NCBI GenBank assembly: GCA_963082975.1
Contig: OY720346.1
Location: 21,880,720 to 21,944,719 of the forward strand
Reading direction: 5' to 3'
Source of the DNA: Labia minor
Taxonomy: Eukaryota > Arthropoda > Insecta > Dermaptera > Spongiphoridae
DNA: 64,000 bases
Shown here: positions 22,946-34,274 of the stretch, in pieces
Numbering within the stretch: the stretch's first letter is position 1
Layout of the letters: the number at the start of each line of letters is the position of its first letter
The notes under the pieces: model-generated
The model's input: the letters and a program-made list of their open reading frames with translations, nothing else
Told to the model about the DNA's origin: nothing
The model's database searches: none
Position numbers and translations under genes: made by a program

Positions 22946-23856
22946 ACCGACCGACGATAGTAAGGGAGGTATTGTTTTCACACCAAATTTCACATGTGGA
23001 GATTTTTACATATCTCCACGAATCATGCATTTTCTTAACAGAAAAAAGTATTTTTAGCATGATGTCTGTCCGTCCGTCCGTCCGTCCGTATAGATGTGTA
23101 CAGCCTGAACGGCTCAACCGATTTTGATGAAATTTGGTATATTTACTTAATGCATCAATGGGATGAATTGATCAACTTTTGGTGCAAATCCGGAAACCGG
23201 AAGTGGTAGTATTAGCGATCGACGATAGGAAGGGAAGGGTTATTTTCACACCAAATTTCACATGAGGAGATTTTTTTATATATCACCACGAATCATGCAT
23301 TTTCTTAACAGAAAAAAGTATTTTTAGCATGATGTCTGTCCGTGCGTCCGTCCGTCCTTCCGTCTGTCCGTATAGATGTGTACAGCCTGAACGGGTCAAC
23401 CGATTTTGATGAAATTTGGTATATTTACTTAATACATCAGTGGTATGAATTGATCAACTTTTGGTATAAATCCGGAAACTGGAAGTGGTTGTATTAGCGA
23501 TCGACGATAGGAAGGGAAGGGTTATTTTCACACCAAATTTCACATGAGATTTTTTTACATATCACCACGAATGTATTGGTTTTATCCTCGGGAAAAATCA
23601 TCTTCATTATGTATTTCTTAATTTAAAATTATATGACGTCACCCAGCCCTTCATGACGTGACAGCCTCGGGTAACGCCGGCTACTTCAGCTATATATTAT
23701 AAATAAAATAAAATTAAAAATATTTATGTTCTATCCATATCTGTTTTTTATTACATTAATAGATATATTAAAATTATTTGAAATTGTTTCTGTAGCTGGA
23801 AATTAATTTACTTCAAACCGTCGGTCGGTTCGGACCTGGCCACAGGTCAACTTATT
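22946..23856 (+). mobile_element. Family A Helentron-like repeat, long copy with an extra internal unit
   Basis: It runs from ACCGACCGACGATAGTAAGG to the 3' ATIR CGTCGGTCGGT, hairpin GACCTGGCCACAGGTC and AACTTATT. The segment with (GTCC)n, the AACGGCTCAACCGATTTTGA block and the CCGGAAACCGGAAGTGG block occurs twice in tandem, with a repeat length of about 275-280. Most copies have it once. The 5' terminal block (GACGATAGxAAGGGA...CACCAAATTTCACATG) therefore occurs three times. Confidence 0.9.
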
Positions 23857-24639
23857 TCATTATATTATCGGAAATTCTATAAAAATTTCAATAAATATCC
23901 TGAAAGAAATTTTGACAAAAAAAAAAAATTCATATTAATAAGTAATATATTAAAATTTAAAATCTATTCCTTCTTAAAACTGCTAAAAATCTATTTAAAG
24001 CAGGGGCGTAAACCCGCGGCCCGCGGGCCGCATGGGGCCCGATATTAACATTTTAGCGGCCCGCGAGATTTATATTGTGCGCCCTCATGAAACAAATATC
24101 GCACTAGTGAAATAAATATGATTTCATTTTTTTTATTTCGTTGTTTCTTTTTTTTTTTTAGTATTATATATTTTTTACAATGTGCATTGAGTATCATTAT
24201 TATTATATTATATATCAGGTGTGGACAAACTTTTAGCTTTTAGGGGCTACTTTTTCAATAAATTATAGTCTGCGGTCGACTATGGATATGGGCAAATAAT
24301 TTTAAAATTTTAGAAGATAATTAAAGAAGTTATATCGCCGAGATTTTAATTGCAAACCTTCACTTTTGGTCAAAAATTACATTTTCACACTATTAGAAAG
24401 AGAAAAACACCTTACATCGGCTATGAAACACCGCTATTATGCACCTATTTAATTGAAATCACGTGACAAGAAACAAATTTATGTGTTTTAAGAAAGTTGT
24501 GCAAAATATGCTGAATATGAGTTAGCAGGTTTTCAATCTAAGCCGACGATATTTTTTATGAATTCTAACAATATTTATTAAAATTTTAAAAAATACAATG
24601 TTATAAGAAATAAAAACGAACAAAACAAATTTTAAGCAT

Positions 24640-24860
24640 TCAATTTTTATTTGGATGAAACCTGGCATTGCATAAGAGCAGAAGAGAAGAAAATTGTCAA
24701 GTTTCTGAGCTTTGAATTACGACGCTTTAGTTGCATTGCAAGCATATTTAATTTTTCCTTAAATGACTTCAAAATGCTAATCATATGCATTATTGTTGTA
24801 CCTTTTCCCTGTACCTTGAATCTTGACACAATCGTTTTAATTCAATTGAATTTATTTTTA
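24640..24860 (-). pseudogene. hAT transposase C-terminal part, broken
   Basis: The minus-strand frame reads LNxKxQGKGTTIMHMISILK and continues FKEKLNMLAMQLKRRNSKLR. This matches the region just after the catalytic core in GTF2IRD2/ZBED-like hAT transposases (QGKGxLIxDMxxxIKAFxxKL). It is separated from the N-terminal part by about 1.7 kb of non-matching DNA. Confidence 0.65.
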
Positions 24861-25705
24861 TTTATTTATCTTATAAATAATAATACGATTATCTATTTAT
24901 TATGTAATAAATAAATATATTTTATATATATATTATTTTTGATCAAAGAATAAAAAAATAAAATATATAATATGTTTGTAATAAAGTGCTAAAAAATGGG
25001 AAAAAATTATATATTATTAATTATATAGTCAAATACTAAAATATAGAAAGTTTAAATCAATATTTATATATGTTCTTAGATATATGAAAGATATGTTAGT
25101 TTTAATTATTATAATAATATTAATAAAAAAAAAATTGTAAATGGAAGGGCTGATATTTTTCATTTAAATTTATAACTTCAATTAAAATAAATACTTCATT
25201 TTGGAATGGATATGATATGAGAGGAGGGGGAGGTAGAGGCGAAATTTGGGTAGAGTAGAGTAGTCTAGGACTAAACGGTGTATTGAGAAAGGGAAGCCCT
25301 TGGATAATAAGTATATAAATTATCGGGATAAGAAAAATATAATAAAATATATGGTATATAAAAGATGTAATAACATATAGGATGATTATGATCTAAAATT
25401 ATTTTTTAATAAATTTAAAAATAATATCCCGGGTAGCGAGTAGATTCTTTTCTATAAAACCAGTAGAAAAGAATTCTATTTCAGGGATTGGCGTCCCTGC
25501 CCTCACGTGAGCTCATGATTTCTTCTAAATCCCTCTTCTACCTGGAGGAATCATGTCCTTTACCCATTGACGCCTTTCCATCCATTCCCTTACTCTTACT
25601 TCCCCCCCCCCTCCCCTGATCATTCAAAAAATGAAATTTATTTGGATGAAGGAGAATACCTAGCATAGCTTCATTAAAAAGAAAAAAATTTGAAATCTTG
25701 TCTCT

Positions 25706-25780
25706 TATAGGAGACTCTATAAGAGTCTCCTATATATATTTGAATTAACCCCCCCTTCGGGGGGGTTAATTCAAATATAT
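25706..25780. repeat. Two abutting perfect hairpins
   Basis: The first hairpin has a 13-bp perfect stem (TATAGGAGACTCT and its complement) with a 3-base loop at 25706-25734. The second has a 22-bp perfect stem, ATATATTTGAATTAA plus seven C, pairing with seven G and the complement, around a TTC spacer at 25734-25780. They share one base. There is no coding signal. Confidence 0.85.
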
Positions 25781-26254
25781 CCAGATTACGTCAACCCTTC
25801 GACTAGCAAAACCCCATATATTCACGAGTGAGACATGTCTTATGTGTCTCTGAGAGGACCCACCTCTCCTACGCTTCATATTAGTAAAAACTTGGAACTC
25901 ATATTTATAGAACTCTTTGGAGAATTAGGAAAAACCAATCAAATCAATGTTTTTCATTTTAGTAAAATTTTTGACTAAATCTTGTAAATGGTGACCAAGA
26001 CCAATCCATTGACCATAATTTTAGCCAGATTCTAAATAAAATTGATTTTTTGTATCATTAAATGGAAATTTTTAATTAATTTTAATATTGGTTTATTTTT
26101 ACAGTTCAACAAAAATCTTGCCTCATAACAACAGATAAAACCTATACGAATCGATTAATTATTAAACGTAGATTCATTTTCACTACTATTATATAATTTT
26201 ACGGTGCTTCGTTGATTAAATATTAATTATTGAATTTTGACAGATTGAAAAGAT

Positions 26255-26425
26255 TTGCCGCCATGTTGGCCCCCCTCCGCCACCTCTTCTCACCTCACCT
26301 CTCCCCACCCACCCTCCCTCCTGGCCTGTCTGCCTGCCTGCCGGGGAGCAGCTTCGAGCGCATTTAGTTCGCATTCCCTTTCCAGTCGAAGACGTTGACC
26401 GGCGTCACCACCGAAATCATCCCTC
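26255..26425. other. GC-rich island within the inner hAT
   Basis: A sharply GC-rich stretch holds GCCGCCATGTTGG, a C-rich tract, (TGCC)n, then GAGCAGCTTCGAGCGCATTT and GACGTTGACCGGCGTCACCA. It looks like a promoter/5' leader or a captured exon, but no conserved peptide is recognisable on either strand. Confidence 0.35.
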
Positions 26426-26529
26426 AATCAAGAATTAATTGTAAATTTATTTATTCCTATTAATTTAAATGAAGTTTAATAAATTTTAGAAAAGATTCAA
26501 ATTAAAATTTAATTTTATAAAATATAGAT

Positions 26530-27207
26530 TTTTAACTTTTCATCATCATCATGCATTGGAATAATAGTTAATAATTCTTCTGTAACCAACATATCATCGA
26601 AAACAATTCGAATAAAAACACATAATTGTGCAGTACCGGTATAATCCATAGATTCGTCAAACTGCAATGATAATAAAACTCATTTATTAATATTTTTATG
26701 TAAAATGTCTTCAAGATTTCGGCTCATTCCTTCTGTTTTACGCATAACTGTATTTGGCGATAACGACATATTTTTGATTGATGTTATTATTTCAGATTTA
26801 TTTTTAAAATTCTGAAACAATTCTTCTTCAGCTTTAATGAATGCTTCTTTCCATATTTCCCCATCTTGAAACGGTTTGTTGTTTCAGCAAATTTGAATGA
26901 AGCAATCGTAGCTGTCTTCGAATTTGTATTGTATTTTGAAAAACTATTTGGTTGTGCAGTTATTTGTGCCTTCAGTTGTTACACTTTTGCTTTTCTTAAC
27001 GCAGTGTCACGTGGATAATCTTCTTCGTAATTTTTATAATTTGTTAGATAATGTCTTTTAACTTTTTCTTTCTTAGACAAAGCTAGTGTTGCATTGCAAA
27101 TAAAACAGATACATTTACATATCATTCATCCTAGTAAAGAAATAATCTTCTTCCCATTCACTGTGATAATGATTCGTTTTTTTCCGGCTTGTACTTGGAT
27201 TATTCAT
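26530..27207 (-). pseudogene. hAT transposase N-terminal part, broken
   Basis: On the minus strand a frame starts at an ATG (27205-27207) and reads MNNPSTSRKKTNHYHSEWEE, then a zinc-finger-like CICFIC...KRHY segment. After frame breaks near 27000 and 26850 comes a stretch with SLQFDESMDYTGTAQLCVFI and VTEELLTIIPMH. LxxDExTDxxxxxQLxxFIR...TEELL is the known catalytic-region signature of ZBED5/GTF2IRD2/SCAND3-like hAT transposases. Several stop codons and frameshifts are visible, so it is inactive. Confidence 0.75.
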
Positions 27208-28089
27208 TCTAAAATAACAGGGTTAAATATTATTTTAGAATTTACCTACTAAAGAAATTATTACGGAATATTTAAAACAATAACTTCTTTTCTCTATCAC
27301 TGACTGTCACTTCACTGGCTGTCACTTTACAATCTCTCTAACACACTGATACTGATATGTGCCCTGACTATGTTCGCTACAGAGAAAAAGCAATTTGAGA
27401 CACACGGCCACACAGCTACCAACTAGCGCGACAGAGCGCGTTCAGTATTACTACATTGTTTATCTTATCAGGATAAATATAAACAGTATGTCTATGTTTC
27501 ACAAATAATTTATTATTGTACGATTAAATTATAGAATAAAGAATTTCAAAGATTTATTTAAGTTATAACAAATTGTCCAACTTTGGCTTCGCGGGCTACT
27601 TTTAAAGCCTTTGCGGTCGACGTGTTGGCCACCCCTGTTATATATGTTTATATGTAAAAATAATAGTAAACATAATAAAAATTCATTATTTTTCAAATTT
27701 GTCACACCAAACAATATCTATAATGGGTCTAAATCTAATATGGGTATGTATAATTTTATATGCGGCCCACGAAGTTATGATACATTTCCAAAGTGGCCCG
27801 TAAGATCATTTGGGTTGGCCACCTCTGATTTAAAGTATTAAAACTTATTTGAAAATCCAGTAAAAAAAATTTATCCTATTCAATTTGAAGACAAGAATTT
27901 TCTAAGCTGACACTAACTGCTGTCATTACAAAGCAAAATCCTGGTAAATATCTTATATAAGACAAAATTTTAATTATTTTACTTTTATTAATGAATTAAT
28001 ATTTGAAAAAACTGTTTAATAACAAGTGTCATTCACTAAAAATTTAAAAAAATGTATTTGAACTAATGTGGATGAATAAAAAGTATTGC

Positions 28090-28400
28090 AAGTTTACTGT
28101 ATATCCGGAAACCGGAAGTGGTAGTTTACAAAGTATTAATTTTATATTCATTGTCGGAAATTATTTCACTTAAAATATTGTAGTAATTAATAATAGAGTA
28201 ATTAAACTAAAAATAAAAACCAAGATAATAAATATAATTTAGTCATTTTAATTCAAATTTAAAAAATATTTTTTTATATTTTATATATATAATGTGTTGT
28301 AAATTAATTTATTTCAAATCATCGGTCGGGTCTGTGTCTGGCCACAGCTCATTTTTTTATTTATTTTTAGATCATTACTAAACAAAATATAATATAATAT
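28090..28400 (+). repeat. Family A-related copy matching 18760-18845 and 19385-19600
   Basis: The TATATCCGGAAACCGGAAGT block is followed by the same AT-rich interval as at 19405-19600, inverted. It then gives CATCGGTCGG and a TGTCTGGCCACA hairpin variant, with shared flank AGATCATTACTAAACAAAAT. Confidence 0.65.
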
Positions 28401-28640
28401 TATGCAATTGGAATTGAAGATAGCGTAGAAAAAATTAATAGATGCTGGAAAAAAGGTGTGGCTTGAAATTAATAATGATAATAAGACAAAATATTTAGTA
28501 ACAGAGAGGGACAATATTAACACACCAAGTCTTAACATACAAAATGTAGAAAAATATAAATACTAAGGTTCTGTAATCACACGAAGGATAATAATATTCG
28601 AGAAGAATTTAAATCGAGGTTTTTGAAGAATTTTATTTTT
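28401..28640 (+). pseudogene. LINE reverse-transcriptase fragment
   Basis: Across frameshifts the + strand reads NAGKKVGLEINNDKTKY, then NTPSLNIQNVEKYKY and GSVITRR. This is the known LINE RT segment after the catalytic loop (GLxINxxKTKxM...FxYLGSxIxxD). It continues toward FEKNLNRG. It directly follows a family A-related repeat. Confidence 0.7.
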
Positions 28641-30784
28641 AGTTTTCAACTTATTGATAAATCTCTCATATAGCGTGTTTCAATGTTTCAGACTTGTACA
28701 TTTCGTTGTTTGTTTGTGGTGATTGAATAGTTTTTGCATTTTTTTGAAATAAAGTATTCCGTTATCATTGTTTCATTTACTGTTATAAAATGAATCAATC
28801 AAATACGTTTTTGATCTTAAAGTTTTTGATTTATTTATATATTATCTTGAAAAAGACTCAAATAATATTTTTTTAATTTATTTATTATTAATATTTGTTT
28901 ATCACTGTCAGATAAATTGGTATTTGTTGTTTAATATAAAAACAGTACATCTCGCACGTTTTGTTTTTATTTGTTGAATTTATAATTCAAATTTTAAAAA
29001 AAATTCCCAAATGAATAAAATATTTTCTTAAATAGTGTTTTTTGCTTCATTTTATAATTTATTGTTTGTTTTAATTTATCTTTAGCTCCTTTTTTATACG
29101 ACCTTTGGGATTTTAAATGCTTTTTGCTAATAAATATTAATATAATCAAGCATTATTTTCTATTATTATTAAATATATGTAATAAAATATCAAAAAATAA
29201 TATCTAATACAATTTCCATTCATTTTAATTTTTAGTCTTTTTTTTATTTGTTTATTTACATTTTTTTTTATTAGTTTCTTTGTTTATTTTATAATCAGTC
29301 TAAAATTCTAACCAAACAATAACAATTAAATCAATAACTAATTCATATTTTTAAATGTGTAAAATGTTTTATTTAATCTTTTATTATGTTTAATATTTAT
29401 TTAGTATTAAAAAATGGTGAATATTTTTATTTATTTATTTTAATTTTTTCAAAGAATAAAGTAGTTTTTTTTATTCATTTGACAAAGGGATTGGATTATT
29501 TGTTCATTTCAATTTCACACTCTGGTGAACAAAATCGTTTTTTCTAATATGGATTAAAAGATCGATTAACTAAATGAAATATAAAATCACATAAATTATT
29601 AAAACTATATAATTTAATATATATTTTTATTTTCAAATTGGGATCAATGAAAGGGTTGTCCAGTAATGACGTCAAAAATGTTTGATTTAAAACTTTATTA
29701 GTCGTATTCCTCTCATTTCATTTTAAAATATTATTAATATAATTTCTTTATATATCAACGGTTTCGGAAGATGCATTTTTTAAAAAGTAAAAATTTTCCT
29801 AAATTATTTGATTAACCAATGTTATGAATATATATATATATATATATATTTCCAAATTTTTTTTCAAGTCCAGCATAAAAGGTTCTGGGTTAAATTATTT
29901 TCCCAGAGTTCGTATCCCCTATTTACATAAATATAATGCCCTATTTACATAAAATGTATATAAAATTTTTTCCATCGTTAAATATCCCATCCCTGCCTTA
30001 CAAATTTAGTTCATAAAAACTATTTGCTAATAATAATGTATAACACAATTCTTAATTACCACCTTACATTTTACACTTTAAAGCAATTTCTCATGTAAAT
30101 TATCAACTTCATACTTTATAGGTATTAATTTTGTAATAATATTAAAAATATAAAATCGTTAAAAGTCTAAAATGAAAAAATAAAGAAAATTCGCCATTAA
30201 GGCCTTTTCAGATTATTTTAAGTGGATAAAATCTTTCTGTTATTTAACAATGAAGGAGTAGGCTTAATGAAAATCGTTCCTTTTATGAATAAAATGTTTA
30301 ACGATTTTAGGGAATAAAGTAACTTTAATATCCCAGACATATAGATATTCTAAATTCAGAATTTCAGTTTCGAACACCTTTTCTTTTTGAGCTAATTTTA
30401 TCACTTGTTTTCAAGGGACCTTAAAAGGAATATTTCTGTTAAAAATTTGGAATCGTATTTTTAACCAATCCCAATATTTCCCTTATATTTCAAAATATGT
30501 ATTTGCTTGAAAAGAAAAATAATGTTAAATTATTATTATTATTACCATATTTTATTTAACTGAAGGCAATACGATAAAACGTTTTTTATGTATAGTACTA
30601 CAGTTTGTTTCAAAAAATTATTTGCCCAAATGAGTAGTATTAAAAAGCAATATTATATATGATCGAAAGGGAAACTTTTAAAAGAGTTTTAAATTTCATT
30701 TTTAGTGATAAATACACATTATATTTTAAATAATAAATAATCTTATTAATAATGATATAATAACCTGATATTATATATCATGTA
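28641..30784. other. AT-rich intron, nothing recognised
   Basis: A long low-complexity stretch with a (TA)n run near 29828-29850. No coding similarity or defined element ends. Confidence 0.5.
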
Positions 30785-30824
30785 TATATATTCAGGGCCG
30801 GATTTAGGGCGATTGGAGCGATTG

Positions 30825-31457
30825 GGTCTAGAGGGTAATTTTCCCCGGATTATTTCCCGGAAGAGTTTAAAGAAGTACTCTCTTTCCAAATGGTCAAGTA
30901 CAATAGTGTATTTTATTTTTGTTACCTGTTCAAGAACCATTTTATATAGTAACCTTACCAAGGGGTCAGGTATGGGAATTAAAATAGACCCAGCTTGTGA
31001 AATCGAATTTTAAGTCTAAAAGTTGATTGACATTATAAGTTATGCCAATTTCTATTACACGTGCAGATATATAACTATATATATACAAAAAAAAGTTAAA
31101 TACAAAATAATTTGGCAATGACAATTGCCGTCTGCCAGAGTTCACTTTAAAAAAACTCAATCTCTAAATATTTCTACATTTTCAGTAAAAAAACTCAAAA
31201 AATAGAAAAATTATAAAGAAAAATTTATTGGAGAGAAAGAGAGAAAGAAAAAGAAAAAAAAAATTATAACAAAGACAAATGTATGTATCTACACTTGTAT
31301 TTTATATTTATTACGACTATATCACTTAACAAACAAAGATTTCGGTATCGGCATCATAATCAGCATGAAAAATAATTTGTTTTTTTTCCGGGGAAATCTT
31401 TCGTTTTTGAATAAAAATTAAAGAATTTTCCCGGGAATTCCCGGGAATAACTCTCTA
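30825..31457. repeat. Family D repeat, copy 2, inside the hAT
   Basis: The left side has AGAGGGTAATTTTCCCCGGA and the right side, inverted, AGAGAGTTATTCCCGGGAAT. Internal homology to 7770-8090 is strong through about 31110. The inverted GGGTTATTCCCGG ends suggest a small DNA transposon nested in the hAT; exact borders are uncertain. Confidence 0.55.
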
Positions 31458-31704
31458 ATTGGGCCCAATAGGGGTCCGCGCTTGAAGGGGCCCTACATCA
31501 CTACCACAATTAACAAAAACAATACCTCCCTTACTATCGTCGAAAAAATTTAAAGCAAATTGCTTTTGAAGATAGTGGATGGATAAATTACTCAAATAGT
31601 TAAAAATATATTTATATTCGAAAAACTCGTTTTGCACATTTTAAAAATAATGGAGATTAACTCTGAAATTTCTTTGGTTTAGGACAACAAATATATTTTT
31701 TTAT

Positions 31705-32248
31705 TTAGTTTTAGATAAAGCTGTAGAATCACTAAAAGATCGTTTTGAACTATTGAAAAATCATAATGAGACTTATTTGGGTTTCTGGGAAAATTTCAAA
31801 ATATGGAAAAAGAAGCACTTCAAAATGATGCAGCCAAATTAGAAAGTGCTCCAACAGTAACATATTCTAGGTTTCCAGAAAATGATGCACTAATAGTGAA
31901 GGAAGCTGATATAGATGGAAAAATGTTAGTTGAAGAAATGGAAGCTTTAAAATATATCCTTTCATCAGAAGGTTTTGAAAATCCATTTGAAATGTTCAAA
32001 TTTTTATCGGAAATGATAGAGCAACGGCCTTTCCAAACTTATTTATTGCTCTCCGAATATATTTGACAATTCCAGTGAGTGTTGCTTCTGGAGAAAGATC
32101 ATTTTCGAGGCTAAAACTAATAAAAAATTATCTGAGATCGACAATGAATCAGGATAGATTAAACAATTTAGCAATTATATCGATTGAAAGAGAAGAAGAA
32201 ATTGGATTTTCAAATTATTTTAAAAGAATTTACAGAACAAAAACTTAG
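31705..32248 (+). pseudogene. hAT transposase C-terminal half, frameshifted
   Basis: Three overlapping frames give, in order, LDKAVESLKDRFELLKNHNE, then a stretch with FPENDALIVKEADIDGKMLV, then TIPVSVASGERSFSRLKLIK and NYLRSTMNQDRLNNLAIISI. The last is the very conserved hATC dimerisation motif (LTxPVSVASGERSFSKLKLIKxxLRSTMxxxRL) of ZMYM1-like hAT proteins. Frameshifts lie near 31795 and 32030. The zinc finger and first catalytic residue are not present. Confidence 0.9.
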
Positions 32249-32628
32249 AAATGTGTAAATTCATATATTCTTATTTAATAAAATGTAATTATTTTTGCAT
32301 TTTATGCATTTTTATTTTTCCATATGTAGAAGTTTACCTATTTTATGTTATAAATTGATGATCCATGATATTTGATATATATATATATAATATTTATACA
32401 TATACAATATAATATTAAATATTTAATACATAGACGGCCCCGTAAAACAAAGTCCAATCTGGCCCCACACTTATTGGATCCGGCTCTGTATATATTAATT
32501 GAAATCATAAATTTTCATAGCACAATTGTTTTCATAATATACCATATATATATATAAGTATCTAATATTAATATATATTACATATATATAATATTCATTC
32601 ATTTATTTATTCATTCGTAATATTTATA

Positions 32629-33292
32629 CAGTGGCGTACCTAGGGGGGTGCGGTGGGTGCGGTCCGCACCGGGCGCCACTTATCTTGGGGCGGCATTTTT
32701 TATATTTAGTTATAGTTATAAAAAGCAACTTATTTATTTCATATTTATTTGTTTTCTTTCTTGAATAATAAATGATTATTATGATTATTATAAGATTACT
32801 ATTTGATTTATATAAATTATGATTAACTATATGATTTCGAATATTATTCCTCGGTGTATGTAAATGCATTTTAGTGTAAATTTTGAATTCTAATTCCAAG
32901 AACAGGATAATAATTTTATTTTATTGTATTCATTAAAATTCGTTGAATTCGTAAACGCATCTTTACGATTTTGTTCGGCAATTTTTCCTAACTAAAATTT
33001 TTTGATATCAGTTTATAAATGTCACTTCTTTTGAAAAGTTTATATGATTACTTTGAAGTGATATACCAATATTTTTTTTAAATCATCGATTTTTCTTTTG
33101 AAAATCAGGGCCGAGGGAAGGCGGTCTGCTAGGTTTAAAATTTACTCTGTGTATTAATTAATATTGATTAAATAACTTAATAATTTATTTATGTGTATTA
33201 ATTTATAAAAACTACTATTTGATTGACTTATAATAGAAAGGGCGGCAAACTGGAGATCACCCCGGGCGACAAAAGTTCTAGGTACGCCACTG
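32629..33292 (-). mobile_element. hAT MITE with perfect 8-bp target duplication
   Basis: The ends CAGTGGCGTACCTAG and CTAGGTACGCCACTG are perfect inverted repeats of 15 bases. TATTTATA is duplicated at 32621-32628 and 33293-33300. No transposase was recognised in the 664 bases. Confidence 0.9.
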
Positions 33293-33300
33293 TATTTATA

Positions 33301-34274
33301 TATATATATATATATAATTTAGAAAACCATACATATAAAAATTTAATTCTAAAAAAAAGTAAAGTTTGAAAGAGAACTTTTTAAAAAAATCCTTTCTGTA
33401 CACTTGTTTATTTTTACTCTTTTAGAAATATCTTCAATTATTAATTTATAAAAAAAACTTGCTTGATAGAAATATCAAATATATATTTTTTTTTAATTTA
33501 AATGGGGTTTACATTGTCAAGGGTTTAAAGTAATGAAATACGAAATATTATATATAGGATAATTTATTCTTATCTTTATTGTATATATATTCATTAATTT
33601 TATTTTTTCAAAAGATCTTATACATAATCGTTGGAAAAATTATTAAAAAGCAAAAAAAAAGAACAAATCTTTTTTTTTAAGTTAAAGATTTAATACATTT
33701 TTTTAAGCTTTTCAAAAAAACCTTGATACTTTATCATTCATTAAATATAAGCATTCTAATAAGATAATTAAATTTTATTCTCCTTCTATGAAAATGATAA
33801 GATCTTTCAAAAAAACTTTGTCAATTCATTTGTTGGTATATATTATAAATTTCAATATTCTGTAAAATTTCAATATAAATTGAAATCATAAATTTTCATA
33901 GCACAATTGTTTTCATAATTAATATTAATATGTAAATAAATTAAGCAATAGCGAAATGAAAGCAATAAGCACCCCAGGACATTCACCTTCTCCACAGAGA
34001 ACCCCTCTCTTTCACTTTTTTTTGTTTTATAACTACATTATAAAGTAATTTTATACCTTTTAAATTGTTTCTACTCAAATAACTCTCAACGTAATTTGAT
34101 TAACGCAGGAGCAAAATATAATTTTGATTTTATAAATTAAAATATATTAGTTTTTCTATTAACTATGCTATCTATCATAAAAAGGCAAATGAAAAATTAA
34201 TTAGAATCTTCACTATTGAAGAAAATATAGTGAGTAGAGTATGATGAGAATAATACTTTAAATTTTGAGTTATA
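33301..34274. other. AT-rich intron with a 44-base exact duplicate at 33878-33921
   Basis: The duplicate matches 32498-32541 (blocks TTGAAATCATAAATTTTCAT and AGCACAATTGTTTTCATAAT). Otherwise nothing is recognised. Confidence 0.5.

Larger units (their letters stand above)
24216..27637 (-). mobile_element. Inner hAT transposon with 8-bp target duplication
   Basis: The ends are CAGGTGTGGACAAAC and, on the opposite strand, CAGGGGTGGCCAACACGTCG. TTATATAT is duplicated at 24208-24215 and 27638-27645. The 3.4-kb element contains broken transposase parts and unrelated sequence in its middle. Confidence 0.88.
24001..27827 (-). mobile_element. Outer hAT MITE interrupted by a second hAT
   Basis: Its ends are CAGGGGCGTAAACCCGCGGC and GGGTTGGCCACCTCTG. 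ATTTAAAG is duplicated at 23993-24000 and 27828-27835. Removing the inner element leaves about 400 bases, GC-rich at the left end, with no coding capacity. Confidence 0.85.
30793..32488 (+). mobile_element. hAT transposon with perfect 8-bp target duplication, internally deleted
   Basis: The left end is CAGGGCCGGATTTAGG; the right end, read on the other strand, is CAGAGCCGGATCCAATAAG. TATATATT is duplicated at 30785-30792 and 32489-32496. A family D repeat (about 30825-31457) sits inside its left arm, and a 29-base piece of a family A 5' end lies at 31514-31542. Confidence 0.9.

Noticed and set aside
24651-24914. 87-codon + strand frame
   Set aside because: It lies opposite the hAT transposase fragment on the minus strand, which has the conserved motif.
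31514-31542. Short family A piece inside the hAT as a separate insertion
   Set aside because: It is only 29 bases with no second end, too short to call an element; noted under the hAT.
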